Part shown: one piece after another, positions 27,301 to 35,257 of the stretch
How the letters are laid out: the number at the start of each line of letters is the position of its first letter
Numbering within the stretch: the stretch's first letter is position 1
Source: an uncultured Myxococcales bacterium
GTDB taxonomy: Bacteria; Myxococcota_A; UBA9042
Direction of reading: 5' to 3'
Length of the DNA: 40,083 nt
NCBI GenBank assembly: GCA_903919145.1
Contig: CAIXGW010000243.1
Location: forward strand, 1-40,083
Program-made: the position numbers and the translations under genes
The notes under the pieces: model-generated
What the model was told of the DNA's origin: nothing
The model's input: only the letters and a program-made list of their open reading frames with translations
The model's database searches: none

Positions 27301-28024
27301 CCGACCACGGCTGGCTGTGGCGGATGCTGGTCCAGAACGCCTCCAGGGTCTGGCCCGACAGGGTGCGCCCCGAGCGATCGGTAATCGTAACCGACACCAT
27401 CACCGGCACCTTCTGCTGGCGCCGCTCCAGCTCCTGGGCGATGGCGTACAGGCAGGCCTTGGCGTTGAGCGTGTCAAAAATCGTCTCGACCAGCAGCATA
27501 TCGGCGCCGCCATCGAGCAGGCCTCGCACCTGTTCCGCATAGGAATCGAGCATTTCTTGCCAAGTCACCGCCCGAAAGGCCGGATCGCTGACCTTGGGCG
27601 AGATCGACAGCGTGCGGTTGGTCGGCCCGATGGATCCGGCGACAAACCTTGGCCGACCGCTGCTGCGCGCCACTTCGTCAGCCACCTGGCGGGCGATCTC
27701 GGCGCCGCGCACGTTCATCTCATAAGCCAGATGCTCCAGCTGGTAGTCGCCCTGGGCGATGCGTGTGGCACCAAAGGTATTGGTTTCAATGATGTCGGCG
27801 CCAGCCTCCAAATAGGCGCGGTGCACGCCCTGCACCACCTTGGGCTGGGTCAAGACCAGCAGATCGCTATCGCCTTGCACGTCGCAGGGGTGGCTGACCA
27901 GCCGCTGGCCGCGGAACGCCGCCTCATCCAGCTTGTGGCGCTGCAGCATCGAGCCCATGGCGCCGTCAAGCACCAGCAGGCGCTCGGCAAGAATCTCATC
28001 CAACTGCGCAAAAATCTTGGCCAT
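24350..28024 (-). CDS. metH: Cobalamin-dependent methionine synthase
   Basis: 1224 aa, the usual full length. The start ATG at 28024 is preceded by GAGGA with 6-nt spacing; the frame runs further upstream into non-coding sequence. All four modules are present. The homocysteine-binding barrel has DGAMGSMLQ and zinc Cys in GINCALG and [11 protein letters not shown]. The methyltetrahydrofolate domain begins around [11 protein letters not shown]. The B12 domain has [24 protein letters not shown] and GGATTS. The C-terminal reactivation domain has [15 protein letters not shown]. It transfers methyl from 5-methyl-THF to homocysteine. No cobalamin riboswitch is evident in the 180-bp upstream gap. It lies upstream of the GH-wecB pair on the same strand but 160 bp away. 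Confidence 0.98.
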   Translation of the reverse strand: MAKIFAQLDEILAERLLVLDGAMGSMLQRHKLDEAAFRGQRLVSHPCDVQGDSDLLVLTQPKVVQGVHRAYLEAGADIIETNTFGATRIAQGDYQLEHLAYEMNVRGAEIARQVADEVARSSGRPRFVAGSIGPTNRTLSISPKVSDPAFRAVTWQEMLDSYAEQVRGLLDGGADMLLVETIFDTLNAKACLYAIAQELERRQQKVPVMVSVTITDRSGRTLSGQTLEAFWTSIRHSQPWSVGINCALGAREMRPLIEELAGMADSRISCYPNAGLPNAFGGYDEEPGTTGALLAEFAHQRWVDVVGGCCGTTPDHIAAIAKACNPEKPRPLSMWPRSQPAPSRLSGLEPLVIRPDANFTVIGERTNVTGSKKFMDLVKASDYQAALQVALDQVRGGANILDVNMDEGMLDSAAAMRTFLNTLAGEPEIARLPVMVDSSKWEVLETGLQCLQGKGVVNSISLKDGEAAFLEKAKKIMRYGAGAVVMAFDEEGQAADTERRVAICERAYQLLRGIGFPAEDIVFDPNVLAIGTGLEEHARYAISFIEAARILKQSCPGAKISGGVSNLSFAFRGNNPVREAMNSAFLYHAIRAGLDMGIVNAGQIAVYDDIDKELLELVEDVLFDRRPDATERLVTLADKFKGPGKKKEIEQAWREGTLEQRIAHALVHGLTEHIDQDTAEALAKYHTPLAVIEGPMMAGMSIVGDLFGAGKMFLPQVVKSARVMKKAVAWLEPHLLASKLAGAASSQGKVLMATVKGDVHDIGKNIVGVVLGCNGYEVIDLGVMVPAARILEEAVAQRVDAIGLSGLITPSLDEMVHVAREMERLGMTMPLLIGGATTSKQHTAVKVAPVYSGPVVHVLDASRAVGTLSQLLSKLHHDAYVADVRTDQQRLRDLHLLRQASPLLPFSEVQNNRPRLTYSVDQSPKPAVLGLQQCDIDLAELVPYIDWTFLFVAWDLKGKFPQILEHPDHGEAARDLYDAAQKELRRIVDGKLLQAKAVWGVWPAASEGNDIAYFADGERLHELNRFCFLRQQQKKTDAGKPHLCLADYVAPLSSGVQDHAGAFAVTAGLGLEAITEHYRADHDDFHAILAQALADRLAEAAAEWLHQKVRKQWYAPGESFSGPELIAEPYLGIRPAFGYPSCPDHTEKTKLWQLLHPERVGITLTENLAMYPGASVSGLYLGHPEARYFATGPVGGEQILDYARRKGMSVQEVERALESTIAGV

Positions 28025-28088
28025 CTTCGATCCTCTTTGGGCAGCGCGCCCCCTTGGGCTCGGCGGCCCAGAGAACTGCGGCGGCAGC

Positions 28089-28116
28089 AGTATGCAAGCC
28101 CAAACCAGCTTTGCAA
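28089..28116 (-). promoter_or_regulatory. Sigma-70-like promoter for metH (predicted)
   Basis: On the minus strand, TTGCAA (28116-28111) and CATACT (28094-28089) are separated by 16 bp, placing the start of transcription about 60 nt before the metH ATG. Based on motif match and spacing only. Confidence 0.4.
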
Positions 28117-28202
28117 GTGCATCTGGCGCAAGCGCCTTTGGGTCTAGGTGGCTATGGGCCCCAGGCTGGCAATTGATCGGCGGAGCGGCTATATGCTGGG
28201 GT

Positions 28203-29255
28203 ATGAGCACAGAGAATCCCCCCCAACAGAAGCAATGGTGGCTGCGCACGCGGCCCTGGGCCATGGGCGCCCTGATTGGCCTGGCCTATACGGTGCCCGC
28301 GCGCCTGATTTTCTTTGGCCTTGGCTGGCCCAAAGAGGGCGACCAGTCGCTGGCGTTTTGGCTGGTCGGCGCCATGAGCACGGCCTTCTTGTTTGGCGTT
28401 CCCGCCGCAACGGGGGCTCTTGCAGTAGAGGCCGCGGCGCGCAAGAGCCCGGTGACGCTGACCCAGGCCATCCTGCTGCCGTGGGTGGCGTGCGCCACGG
28501 CCATTGCAGTAGCCGCCATCACGCTGATTGAAGGGTCCATCTGCATCTTCTTGGCGGCGCCGGTGTTCTTTGGCATGGGCTCGGTCGGCGGCGTGGCCAT
28601 GTGGCTGCTGCAGCGAGCCCGGCGCAAGCCAGGGGCGCCGGTCGCCCTGTCGGTGGCGCTGCTGCCGCTGCTGTGGGGCGGCGCCGAAGCCAACGTGCGC
28701 GGCCAGCCGTCGCTGTACCGGGTCGACAACGTGCAGGAAATCGCCGCGCCGCCGGCGGTGGTGTGGCGCCACATTGCCTCGGTGGATCCCATTGCACCAG
28801 AGGAATTGCCGTGGTCGCTGTCTCACGCGATTGGCCTGCCGCGGCCGATTGCCGCCACCTTGACGGACCAGCGCCACGGCGGGGTGCGCCGCGCCACTTT
28901 TGAGCGGGGCTTGGTGTTTCGCGAGGAAGTCACCGACTGGCAAGAGCAAAAAACCCTTGCCTTCTCCATTGCTGCCGAGCAGGCCCCGGCCGAAGCCCTG
29001 GACGAGCACGTGGTCGTTGGCGGGCAGTATTTTGACGTCATTGACGGCCGCTACACCCTGCGCGCCCTGCCCAACGGCCACACCGAGCTGAGCCTGACCA
29101 GCACCCACCGCCTGACCACCACCCTCAATGGCTACGCCGGCATCTGGTCTCAGGCCATCATGTGGGATCTGCAGCGGGTCATCATGCGAGTCGTCGCTGC
29201 GCGCTGCGAGGCCGCTGTCGCTGCCAAGCCACCCCAAGCCGGACAGCCGCGCTGA
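28203..29255 (+). CDS. Membrane protein with SRPBCC (START-like) domain
   Basis: 350 aa from the ATG at 28203. The first 160 residues hold four predicted membrane helices ([60 protein letters not shown]; a Gly-rich fourth). The C-terminal half is an SRPBCC ligand-binding fold: [19 protein letters not shown], a Pro-rich bend, [37 protein letters not shown] and a long final helix. Such domains bind hydrophobic ligands; the ligand and role here are unknown. A promoter-like TGGCAA-N17-TATATG lies directly upstream. It diverges from metH and converges on the next lipoprotein gene. Confidence 0.8.
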   Translation: MSTENPPQQKQWWLRTRPWAMGALIGLAYTVPARLIFFGLGWPKEGDQSLAFWLVGAMSTAFLFGVPAATGALAVEAAARKSPVTLTQAILLPWVACATAIAVAAITLIEGSICIFLAAPVFFGMGSVGGVAMWLLQRARRKPGAPVALSVALLPLLWGGAEANVRGQPSLYRVDNVQEIAAPPAVVWRHIASVDPIAPEELPWSLSHAIGLPRPIAATLTDQRHGGVRRATFERGLVFREEVTDWQEQKTLAFSIAAEQAPAEALDEHVVVGGQYFDVIDGRYTLRALPNGHTELSLTSTHRLTTTLNGYAGIWSQAIMWDLQRVIMRVVAARCEAAVAAKPPQAGQPR

Positions 29256-29294
29256 CACAGCCGACACCCATGCGTCATCTCTAGCCAATTGCAG

Positions 29295-29323
29295 CAAGAG
29301 CTCGCCGCGGGCTGTGGCTCTTG
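29295..29323. terminator. Inverted repeat between convergent genes
   Basis: CAAGAGC (29295-29301) pairs perfectly with GCTCTTG (29317-29323) over a 15-nt loop, within the 108-bp gap between two convergent genes. A bidirectional terminator is possible, but no T-run is present. Confidence 0.3.
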
Positions 29324-29363
29324 GCCGGCGTCGGGCCTTGCTTGGTTGTCTATGCGCGCCGCT

Positions 29364-30488
29364 CTACTCTGGCGGCTTGCCCACCGTGCCCAGCGCTTCG
29401 AGGTCGTCAAACAGGATCTCGCCTTTGTCTTTGGGATACTCGCCCGCCTTCAGAGAGCCATCCTTCTTGATAACGTAAGAGATTTGCGTCACGGTGCTGA
29501 GCGTGCACGCCGTCCCCACCACTACTTCGCTGGGTGGCAGAGCGTCCAGGCGAAACTGGTAGCGGCGCCAGGTACTGCCGCCGGCGATGGCGATGGGCTT
29601 GGGCAGCTTGAGCTCAGAGCGAATGGCGTGCCAACACGGATCCGGATGGCGCCGCGCCGCATCCAGGTAGCCAGCCCCCGGGCGCGGCTCGACATAGCAG
29701 CCCAGGGAGACGTGCAGATCAAACGGATCTGCGCTCTTAGCCCAGAAAGACAGGTACTTGGAGGTGTCCAGCTGTAGATTCCGCCGCAATTTGTGGACCA
29801 GGGCGATGTAGGCGTAGGGGACGATTTTGTCGCAGCCGCAGGCATTGGCGCTGGCGCCTGCCTTGCCGTCGCAGCCAGCAAAGGGCTTGATTTGGTTGTC
29901 TAGGCGAAACACGACCTTCATGGCGCGCGCCAGCTTGCCGGCCACGGCGACGGCCTCTGCCACATAGCTGATGCGGGCGCTGGTGACCGAGCCTGGAAAC
30001 TCCGCCGCGTTGCGATCGGTGTGGACAGCGACTTGCCAAGGGGCTGTTGCTGGGCCCTTGCGGTCATAGCTGGCCAGCTGCTTGGGCTCTGGCTCGGCGG
30101 ACGGTGTGTCGCTGACCTCAACCTCCCACTTGGTTGGCGTCGCAGCGCCCGGGGCTGCCACAGCCGCAGTCACTGCCTCGGCGGCCGCTACGGAGGTGGC
30201 AGGCTCGGCCAGCGCAGTCGAGGTGGCAGGCTCGGCCAGCGCGGTGGAGGTGGGCGACGCCGGCGGAGGCAAAGGCGCTGGCGGCGGCTCCTGGGCTGGG
30301 GCTGGCGGCGGTGCCTCGGCCTCTTCTGGCTCAGCCTTGGGCTCGGGGCGGTCGGCAGCGGGCTGGCAGCCGATCAGCAGGCAGGCCAGCACGCTGAGCA
30401 GGACCAGCACCCAAAGGGCCGCTCGATCGCGCACAGCAGCGCGCAGTTGCCAAATACGATTGCGCTCTTGCTTGTCAGCCTGCTGCAT
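29364..30488 (-). CDS. Lipoprotein with possible carbohydrate-binding-like domain
   Basis: 374 aa. The start at 30488 is chosen because GGAGG lies five bases upstream; an ATG at 30500 includes that site and is less likely. The leader is long and charged before LLIGC. A Pro/Ala/Glu-rich linker follows that contains a tandem nonapeptide repeat (STALAEPAT, twice). The C-terminal 200 residues look like a jelly-roll: YLSFWAKSADPFDLHVSLG, WRRYQFRLDALPP and KGEILFDDLEALG, reminiscent of CBM11/CIA30-type galactose-binding folds. Several cysteines (a CGC motif and the Cys of GCYVE) suggest disulfides. No catalytic signature is recognised. A surface sugar-binding role is inferred. It diverges from the Uma2 gene. 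Confidence 0.72.
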   Translation of the reverse strand: MQQADKQERNRIWQLRAAVRDRAALWVLVLLSVLACLLIGCQPAADRPEPKAEPEEAEAPPPAPAQEPPPAPLPPPASPTSTALAEPATSTALAEPATSVAAAEAVTAAVAAPGAATPTKWEVEVSDTPSAEPEPKQLASYDRKGPATAPWQVAVHTDRNAAEFPGSVTSARISYVAEAVAVAGKLARAMKVVFRLDNQIKPFAGCDGKAGASANACGCDKIVPYAYIALVHKLRRNLQLDTSKYLSFWAKSADPFDLHVSLGCYVEPRPGAGYLDAARRHPDPCWHAIRSELKLPKPIAIAGGSTWRRYQFRLDALPPSEVVVGTACTLSTVTQISYVIKKDGSLKAGEYPKDKGEILFDDLEALGTVGKPPE

Positions 30489-30838
30489 TGCGTCCTCCAT
30501 CGACCTGCTGTCCGCTGTTGGCTTCGCCCGATCCCCACGTTCCGTCCCATGGGCCAGAGCATGAGGTCGCGCAAGCCCAGCAGACGCCAAGCCAAGCAGT
30601 GGTGTACCGCCCCTGCCAACAGTGCGTCAAGCGCGCGGGTGGTCGGGGCATGGCGGTCGAGAGCGCCACCGCGGCGCGGTCTCCGTCTCGTCTCAGCCAA
30701 GCTCTCTACGGCCGCGCTGATACTGTAGGCACCAGCTAACTACTCAACTTTGCGATCTTCACCTTTGGCACGCCCCTTGCTTCACCTTAGCTTGCAGCGC
30801 CCCCCGCCGCCCCCTATGCTGCCCCGCGGAGGTGCGGC
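30489..30838. other. Divergent intergenic region
   Basis: 350 bp between the lipoprotein (minus) and Uma2 (plus) starts. Frames crossing it are not convincing as proteins. It contains the Uma2 promoter at 30792-30820 and otherwise nothing that I can name. Confidence 0.5.
30792..30820 (+). promoter_or_regulatory. Sigma-70-like promoter for the Uma2 gene (predicted)
   Basis: TTGCAG (30792-30797), a 17-bp C-rich spacer and TATGCT (30815-30820), followed 18 bp later by the start codon at 30839. Spacing is ideal and the -10 matches well. Confidence 0.5.
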
Positions 30839-31405
30839 ATGGACGGCGAGCGGCTGTGGACCTGGGAGGACATCGTGCACCTGCCTGAGCATGAACAGCC
30901 GGAAATCGTTAGCGGCAAGCCGTATTTTCGCGCGGTGCCCCGCGGTACCCATGGCCATGCGCTGGGGCAACTGATGGTCCGCCTCGGGCCATCGACTCGG
31001 CTGGCTGGCAAAACCGGCTGGTGGATCTGCATAGAGCCTGGCATTCGCCTGAACCGCCACGCCATCGTCGGCCCTGACCTGGCTGGTTGGCGCAAGGATC
31101 GCCTCGCCGAGCTGCCGGACGACTGGCCGCTGGACATCCGCCCCGACTGGGTCTGCGAGGTGCTTTCGCCCAGCAACGCCTGGTATGACCGCGGGCCCAA
31201 GGCAAATGCCTATGCCGACGCCGGGATCCCCTGGTACTGGCTGGTGGATCCAGACCAGCGCACCGTCGAGGTGTTTGAGAATCGCCAGGCCCGCTGGACG
31301 CTGCTGGGCTGCTACCACGGCGACGATCGCCTGGCCCTGCCACCGTTTGACGACGTGGAGATCGCCGTGGACGAGCTGTTTGCGCCGCGGGCGAGTGGCG
31401 GATAG
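30839..31405 (+). CDS. Uma2 family (DUF820) putative restriction-fold nuclease
   Basis: 188 aa; GGAGG six bases before the ATG fixes the start. The family carries a PD-(D/E)XK fold. Visible motifs are an N-terminal WTWEDIVHLPE, the glutamate in QPEIVSG, the central VGPDLAGWRKD (acidic metal ligand) and DWVCEVLSPSNAWYDRGPK (Glu and Lys of the active site), then IPWYWLVDPDQRTVEVF. All catalytic positions appear intact. Uma2 proteins are widespread and often multicopy in cyanobacteria, Chloroflexi and Myxococcota, and their biological role is unclear. It is a single gene with its own promoter, separated by 83 bp from the redox/arsenic island. Confidence 0.9.
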   Translation: MDGERLWTWEDIVHLPEHEQPEIVSGKPYFRAVPRGTHGHALGQLMVRLGPSTRLAGKTGWWICIEPGIRLNRHAIVGPDLAGWRKDRLAELPDDWPLDIRPDWVCEVLSPSNAWYDRGPKANAYADAGIPWYWLVDPDQRTVEVFENRQARWTLLGCYHGDDRLALPPFDDVEIAVDELFAPRASGG

Positions 31406-31488
31406 CGGCGGATCGCCCCTGCATCCTTTCGCCCTCCCCATCGTCTTCCAGTCTCGGCGGGTCCGCGAAGGTCCCGCAGAGGTCCGCC

Positions 31489-31974
31489 ATGCCCGCTCCC
31501 CTGTCCGCCGCTGCGTGGCTTGCTGTTGCCGCGCTTGCCCTTTCAGCCTGTGAACAGAAGGCCTTGCCCCCGGTCCAAGCAGCGCCGACTGCGGTGGGCG
31601 CCTTGGATGGCCAACCGCCCGCCGTCAGCCTTGTAACGCCTGGGGCCCCGGCCGCGGCCCCAACGCCCAAGCTGCTGCCGCGGTTTGTCGACATTGGGAC
31701 CACCACCTGCGTGCCGTGCCGGGTGATGCTGGATGTGATGGCAGAGCTGGAGGCCGAGTACGCCGACCACCTCAAGATCGAGTTTGTCAACATGAAGAAC
31801 GACCCGCAAGCGGCCGAAAAGCTGAACGTTCGCAGCATCCCCACCCAAGTGTTCTTCTCGCCTGAGGGCAAGGAGCTGTGGCGCCACGTCGGGGTCATCC
31901 GCGCCAAGGACGTCATCGCCAAGTGGGCAGAGCTGGGCTACAAGATCGAGCCCTCCAAGAAGAGCAAGGGATGA
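31489..31974 (+). CDS. Thioredoxin-like lipoprotein (CVPC)
   Basis: 161 aa, start supported by AGAGG six bases upstream. Signal peptide with lipobox LSAC (Cys21), about 40 residues of Ala/Pro linker, then a thioredoxin fold with active site TTCVPCR (Cys74, Cys77), the cis-Pro loop SIPTQVFF and a closing helix. It should act on the outer face of the inner membrane or in the periplasm as a disulfide reductase. The next gene, a CcdA-like membrane protein, overlaps by 4 nt (ATGA), so this pair would relay electrons from cytoplasmic thioredoxin outwards. First gene of the eight-gene island. Confidence 0.9.
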   Translation: MPAPLSAAAWLAVAALALSACEQKALPPVQAAPTAVGALDGQPPAVSLVTPGAPAAAPTPKLLPRFVDIGTTTCVPCRVMLDVMAELEAEYADHLKIEFVNMKNDPQAAEKLNVRSIPTQVFFSPEGKELWRHVGVIRAKDVIAKWAELGYKIEPSKKSKG

Positions 31975-32666
31975 ACGAGCTGATTTTCTCGCTGACCGAC
32001 GCGATCAACGGCAGTCCGGCGGTGGCGCTGGCGGCGGCGCTGGCTTGGGGCGTGCTAAGCGTGCTGCTGAGCCCCTGCCACCTGGGGACGATTCCGCTGG
32101 TGGTCGGCTTTGTGGGGTCTGGCAGTGCTACCACCCGCGGACGCGGCGCAGCGCTGGCTTTTTCTTTTGCCGGCGGGATGTTGCTGGCTATCCTGGTGGC
32201 CGGAGCCTTGGCGGCGCTGGCGGGTCAAGCACTGCAAGGCTACGGCGCCGCGACCAACTACATCATTGCCGCCGTGTTTGGGGCCGCAGCATTGAACTTG
32301 TTTGGCATTTTGCCGCTGCCTACCGCCGGGCTGCGCCTTGGCCAGAGCCGCGGCAAGGGCCTGGTGGCCGCGGCCCTGCTGGGGCTGGTGCTGGGCATTG
32401 GTTTGTCGCCGTGTACCTTTGCGTTTTTGGCGCCGATTCTGGGGGCCACCGCCGGCAGCGCTGCGAGCCAGCCGCTGTTTGGCGCCGCGCTGCTGCTGGC
32501 CTTTGGCATCGGCCACAGCGGGGTCATCGGCGCCGTGGGCTCGTCCACCGAGCTGGTTCAGCGCTACCTGAACTGGACCGACGGCTCGCGGGCCCTGACG
32601 TGGGCCAAGTGGGCTTGCGGCGCGCTGCTGCTGCTGGCGGGCGCGGTGCTGGTCTACACGGCTTGA
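31971..32666 (+). CDS. CcdA/DsbD-like transmembrane electron-transfer protein
   Basis: 231 aa with six hydrophobic segments. Two membrane cysteines lie in the paired motifs LSPCHLGTIPL and LSPCTFAFLAP, the redox pair that carries electrons through the membrane in CcdA/ScsB-type proteins. The start ATG overlaps the upstream stop codon (ATGA). The partner is the lipoprotein thioredoxin encoded just before. In a cytochrome c maturation setting other ccm genes would be expected and none is present; the next gene is an arsenite exporter, so a supply of reductant to metalloid detoxification is suggested. That link is inferred from order alone. Confidence 0.88.
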   Translation: MNELIFSLTDAINGSPAVALAAALAWGVLSVLLSPCHLGTIPLVVGFVGSGSATTRGRGAALAFSFAGGMLLAILVAGALAALAGQALQGYGAATNYIIAAVFGAAALNLFGILPLPTAGLRLGQSRGKGLVAAALLGLVLGIGLSPCTFAFLAPILGATAGSAASQPLFGAALLLAFGIGHSGVIGAVGSSTELVQRYLNWTDGSRALTWAKWACGALLLLAGAVLVYTA

Positions 32667-32676
32667 CGACAGGCCA

Positions 32677-32698
32677 CTTATCGGCAAACTACGATAAG
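32677..32698. promoter_or_regulatory. Operator-like inverted repeat upstream of acr3
   Basis: CTTATCG (32677-32683) and CGATAAG (32692-32698) are exact reverse complements 8 bp apart, in the 66-bp gap before acr3 (start 32733). The right arm overlaps a -10-like TACGAT. The geometry suits a dimeric repressor such as an ArsR-family protein, but no arsR gene is in the window. Confidence 0.45.
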
Positions 32699-32732
32699 CG
32701 GCGCCTTTGTTTCGCCCCGCCTGGATCTGCCC

Positions 32733-33806
32733 ATGTCCGCCCCTGTTTCCGTAGCCGGCCGTCTGGGCTTTTTGGACCGCTACCTGACCCTGTTGATCTT
32801 TGCGGCCATGGGGCTCGGCATCGGCATCGGCGTTGTGGCGCCCGGGGTCAACGCTGCGCTGAGCCGCATGTCGGTGGGCACCACCTCGATCCCCATCGCC
32901 GTGGGGCTGATCCTGATGATGTACCCGCCCTTGGCCAAGGTGCGCTATGAGGATCTGGGCAAGGTCTTTGGCAACAAGCGCGTCCTGGCCCTGTCTCTGG
33001 TGCAGAACTGGCTCGTCGGGCCCCTGCTGATGTTTGGCCTGGCGGTGCTGTTCCTGCGCGACCGCCCTGACTACATGCTGGGGCTTATCTTGATTGGGCT
33101 GGCCCGCTGCATCGCCATGGTGATTGTGTGGAACGACCTGGCTGGCGGCGATCGCGAGTACTGCGCCGGGCTGGTGGCGCTCAACTCGGTCTTTCAGGTG
33201 CTGCTTTTTCCGGTCTACGCCTGGTTTTTTGCGCTGGTCCTGCCCGGCTGGCTGGGGCTGCCGACCACCGAGGTGGCCATCACCATGGGCCAGATCGCCC
33301 AGAGCGTGGCTATCTACCTGGGGATTCCTTTTGCCGCGGGGTACCTGACGCGGCGCATACTGGTCTCGCGCAAGGGCTTGGCCTGGTACCAGCGCGAGTT
33401 TGCCCCGCGCATCGGCCCGCTGACCCTGGTGGCGCTGCTGTTTACCATCACCGTGATGTTCTCTCTCAAGGGCGATCAGATCGTGCAATTGCCCTGGGAT
33501 GTCGCGCGCATCGCCCTGCCCTTGGTCATCTATTTTGCGCTGATGTTCCTGGCGTCTTTCTGGATGAGCCAGCGCGCCGGCGCCGACTATCCGCAAGCGG
33601 CGACCCTGTCCTTTACCGCGGCCTCCAACAACTTTGAGCTGGCGATCGCCGTGGCCATCGCCACCTTTGGCATCCACAGCGGCGCAGCGATGGCGGCGGT
33701 GATAGGGCCGCTGATCGAAGTCCCGGCGCTGATCGCCTTGGTCAACGTGGCGCTGTGGCTGCGCAAGCGCTGGTTTGGCCTCAGCCAGCCCTTGGGGACT
33801 CCATGA
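32733..33806 (+). CDS. acr3: ACR3-family arsenite efflux permease
   Basis: 357 aa, about ten membrane helices, normal length. The conserved cysteine of helix 4 lies in [19 protein letters not shown] (Cys126), followed by [12 protein letters not shown]. The late [10 protein letters not shown] carries the conserved Glu. The [14 protein letters not shown] segment is characteristic of ACR3 and separates it from sodium:bile-acid relatives. It exports As(III) thiolates or arsenite, driven by proton-motive force. The stop codon overlaps the arsC start by 4 nt (ATGA). An operator-like inverted repeat lies upstream. Confidence 0.95.
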   Translation: MSAPVSVAGRLGFLDRYLTLLIFAAMGLGIGIGVVAPGVNAALSRMSVGTTSIPIAVGLILMMYPPLAKVRYEDLGKVFGNKRVLALSLVQNWLVGPLLMFGLAVLFLRDRPDYMLGLILIGLARCIAMVIVWNDLAGGDREYCAGLVALNSVFQVLLFPVYAWFFALVLPGWLGLPTTEVAITMGQIAQSVAIYLGIPFAAGYLTRRILVSRKGLAWYQREFAPRIGPLTLVALLFTITVMFSLKGDQIVQLPWDVARIALPLVIYFALMFLASFWMSQRAGADYPQAATLSFTAASNNFELAIAVAIATFGIHSGAAMAAVIGPLIEVPALIALVNVALWLRKRWFGLSQPLGTP

Positions 33807-34219
33807 AAAGTCTACTGTTCCTCTGTGTGGCCAACAGTGCCCGCAGTCAAATGGCCGAAGGTCTGGCGCGCCAGCACTTTGGCGAGCGCGTGCGCGTCCA
33901 GAGCGCTGGCAGCCAACCGGCGACGGTGAACCCCTATGCCATCGAAGTGATGGCTGAAGTAGGCATTGAACTGGCCGGCCACCACTCCAAGTCGGTCCAG
34001 ACCATCGACCCTGCGGGGGTCGACGTGGTGGTGACCCTGTGCGCAGAAGAGGTCTGTCCTGTCTTTCTGGGCGCGGCGCAGCGTCTGCACTGGCCGACCC
34101 CCGACCCGGCAAGCAGCGATCCAACCCTGAGTCGCGCTCAGCTGCTGGAACGCTTTCGCACGGCCCGTGAAGCTATTGGTGCGATGATCGCGCGGCTGGA
34201 CCAGCAGTTTCTCAGCTGA
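33803..34219 (+). CDS. arsC: Thioredoxin-coupled arsenate reductase (low-Mr PTP fold)
   Basis: 138 aa. The ATG at 33803 overlaps the acr3 stop. Catalytic P-loop CVANSARS (Cys8-X5-Arg) and the redox pair Cys80 and Cys85 in [11 protein letters not shown] give the three-cysteine relay of the Bacillus/pI258 class, which uses thioredoxin rather than glutaredoxin. The helix [12 protein letters not shown] and the PDPA loop (TPDPASSD) are as expected for the family. It reduces arsenate to arsenite for ACR3. The thioredoxin-like genes in the same island are plausible electron donors. Confidence 0.95.
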   Translation: MKSLLFLCVANSARSQMAEGLARQHFGERVRVQSAGSQPATVNPYAIEVMAEVGIELAGHHSKSVQTIDPAGVDVVVTLCAEEVCPVFLGAAQRLHWPTPDPASSDPTLSRAQLLERFRTAREAIGAMIARLDQQFLS

Positions 34220-34243
34220 ACCGCCCGCCAGCGTGGAGCCCCG

Positions 34244-34825
34244 ATGAACTGCGTCGTCAACGCCTGGAACGCCCACGAACGCGAGCTGCGCGGCTGGCTG
34301 CAGCGCCGCCTGGGCAACCCCACCGACGCCGAGGACATGCTGCAAGACCTGTTCCTCAAGGCCATGCGCCAGGGCAAAGGGTTTTGCGATATTCGCAACC
34401 CTCGCGCGTGGTTGTTTGAGGTCGCCCGCAATGCCCTGGCCGATCGCCTGCGCGTCGCTCGCGAGACTGTGCCGCTGCCAGACAGCCTGGCCTCGCCCCT
34501 GGCAGAGACCGAGCCCGTCGACGGACTGGCGACCTGCCTGCCCTCTGCTTTGGCGGCGCTGTCGCCAGAGGACCGCGAGGCACTGACCCTGTGTGATCTG
34601 GATGGAATGCCTCAGGAAAAGTTTGCCCAGCACCTGGGTCTTAGCCTGCCCGCTGCAAAATCGCGGGTACAGCGGGCCAGAAAACGCCTGCGCGCCCAGC
34701 TGACGACGGCGTGCCGGGTGCAGTTTGACGACGCCGGCCACGTCTGCGGCTTTGCCCCCCAGGCCCAAGATCCGTCGCCGGCACGCGCAGGCTGCATCCC
34801 TGCGGCCCCCTCTGCGTCTTCCTAA
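34244..34825 (+). CDS. SigZ-like ECF RNA polymerase sigma factor
   Basis: 193 aa, GGAG five bases before the ATG. Region 2 spans about 8-75 (DAEDMLQDLFLKAM, NPRAWLFEVARNALADRLR), and region 4 about 105-155 (LSPEDREALTLCDLDGMPQE, LGLSLPAAKSRVQRARKRLR). The tail has a CRVQFDDAGHVCGF motif (Cys157, Cys168), typical of SigZ-type factors, plus Cys3, 48, 98, 117 and 184. No anti-sigma gene follows. Lying 24 bp after arsC and before redox genes, it is a candidate regulator of the island, perhaps through thiol chemistry at the tail cysteines; this is inference. Confidence 0.88.
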   Translation: MNCVVNAWNAHERELRGWLQRRLGNPTDAEDMLQDLFLKAMRQGKGFCDIRNPRAWLFEVARNALADRLRVARETVPLPDSLASPLAETEPVDGLATCLPSALAALSPEDREALTLCDLDGMPQEKFAQHLGLSLPAAKSRVQRARKRLRAQLTTACRVQFDDAGHVCGFAPQAQDPSPARAGCIPAAPSASS

Positions 34826-34830
34826 GGGAG

Positions 34831-34846
34831 CGAGGCCCGTGCCTCG
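34831..34846. promoter_or_regulatory. Short hairpin just after the sigma factor gene
   Basis: CGAGGC (34831-34836) and GCCTCG (34841-34846) form a 6-bp GC stem with a 4-nt loop, 5 bp after the stop codon. There is no T-run. It may act as an attenuator or mRNA-end stabiliser inside the island. Confidence 0.3.
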
Positions 34847-34875
34847 GGTGCCCCCAACGGATGACCGCTGCCGCC

Positions 34876-34894
34876 CTGAATTTTGGCGATTCAG
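34876..34894. promoter_or_regulatory. Inverted repeat upstream of the small thioredoxin gene
   Basis: CTGAAT (34876-34881) and ATTCAG (34889-34894) are exact reverse complements 7 bp apart, about 60 bp before the start at 34953. It is a possible operator; it does not match the acr3 site in sequence. Confidence 0.3.
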
Positions 34895-34952
34895 CTGGCG
34901 GGGCCCGGGTTCAACGCCGTCTTGTAAGACCAACCTCCCCTGGAGCTTCGCC

Positions 34953-35213
34953 ATGATGCACGTTCAAGTCCTTGGTTCTGGTTGCCAAAACTGCAAAATC
35001 ACCTACAGCCTGATCGAAGCTGCCGCCGCCGAGGCTGGCAAGCAGATCGAACTGACCAAGGTCGATAAACTGCAAGAGATCATGGCGTACGGCATCTTCT
35101 CGACACCCGGCGTAGTGGTGGACGGCAAGGTGGTCCACGCCGGCGGTGTCCCCAGCAAGGCCAAGATTGCCGAGTGGCTGAGAGGCCCCAGCGAGGGCGG
35201 CGGCGGCTGCTGA
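34953..35213 (+). CDS. Small thioredoxin-like protein (TM0996/MTH895 type)
   Basis: 86 aa; GGAG seven bases before the ATG, with a second ATG as codon 2. The CxxC site is GSGCQNCK at the N-terminal end of helix 1; the cis-Pro loop is STPGVVVDGKVV. The tail ends in GGGGC, an extra exposed cysteine. Proteins of this type often accompany UPF0718 permeases, as here (next gene 45 bp downstream). It lacks a signal peptide, so it works in the cytoplasm, possibly passing electrons or metalloids to the permease. The gene at 36755 is a paralogue. Confidence 0.9.
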   Translation: MMHVQVLGSGCQNCKITYSLIEAAAAEAGKQIELTKVDKLQEIMAYGIFSTPGVVVDGKVVHAGGVPSKAKIAEWLRGPSEGGGGC

Positions 35214-35257
35214 CCTAGCGACCGCGGCGTCCTATCTTGGGGCGAGGAGGCCAAGCG

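Noticed and set aside
28025..28202. Cobalamin or SAM riboswitch upstream of metH
   Set aside because: The 178-bp gap shows neither the B12-box nor SAM aptamer-like conserved elements that I could recognise; a simple promoter explains it.
30839..31405. Transposase or restriction-modification nuclease
   Set aside because: Uma2/DUF820 motifs fit better; there is no methylase neighbour and no terminal repeats flank the gene.
31489..32666. Cytochrome c maturation pair
   Set aside because: No haem lyase or CcmF/ResB gene is nearby, and the pair leads directly into acr3 and arsC; a redox partner role for the island is more fitting, though not proven.
32055..34124. Minus-strand 689-aa open frame
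   Set aside because: Antisense to CcdA-like, acr3 and arsC; its composition (Gln/Arg/His/Gly-rich) and lack of any motif mark it as a shadow.
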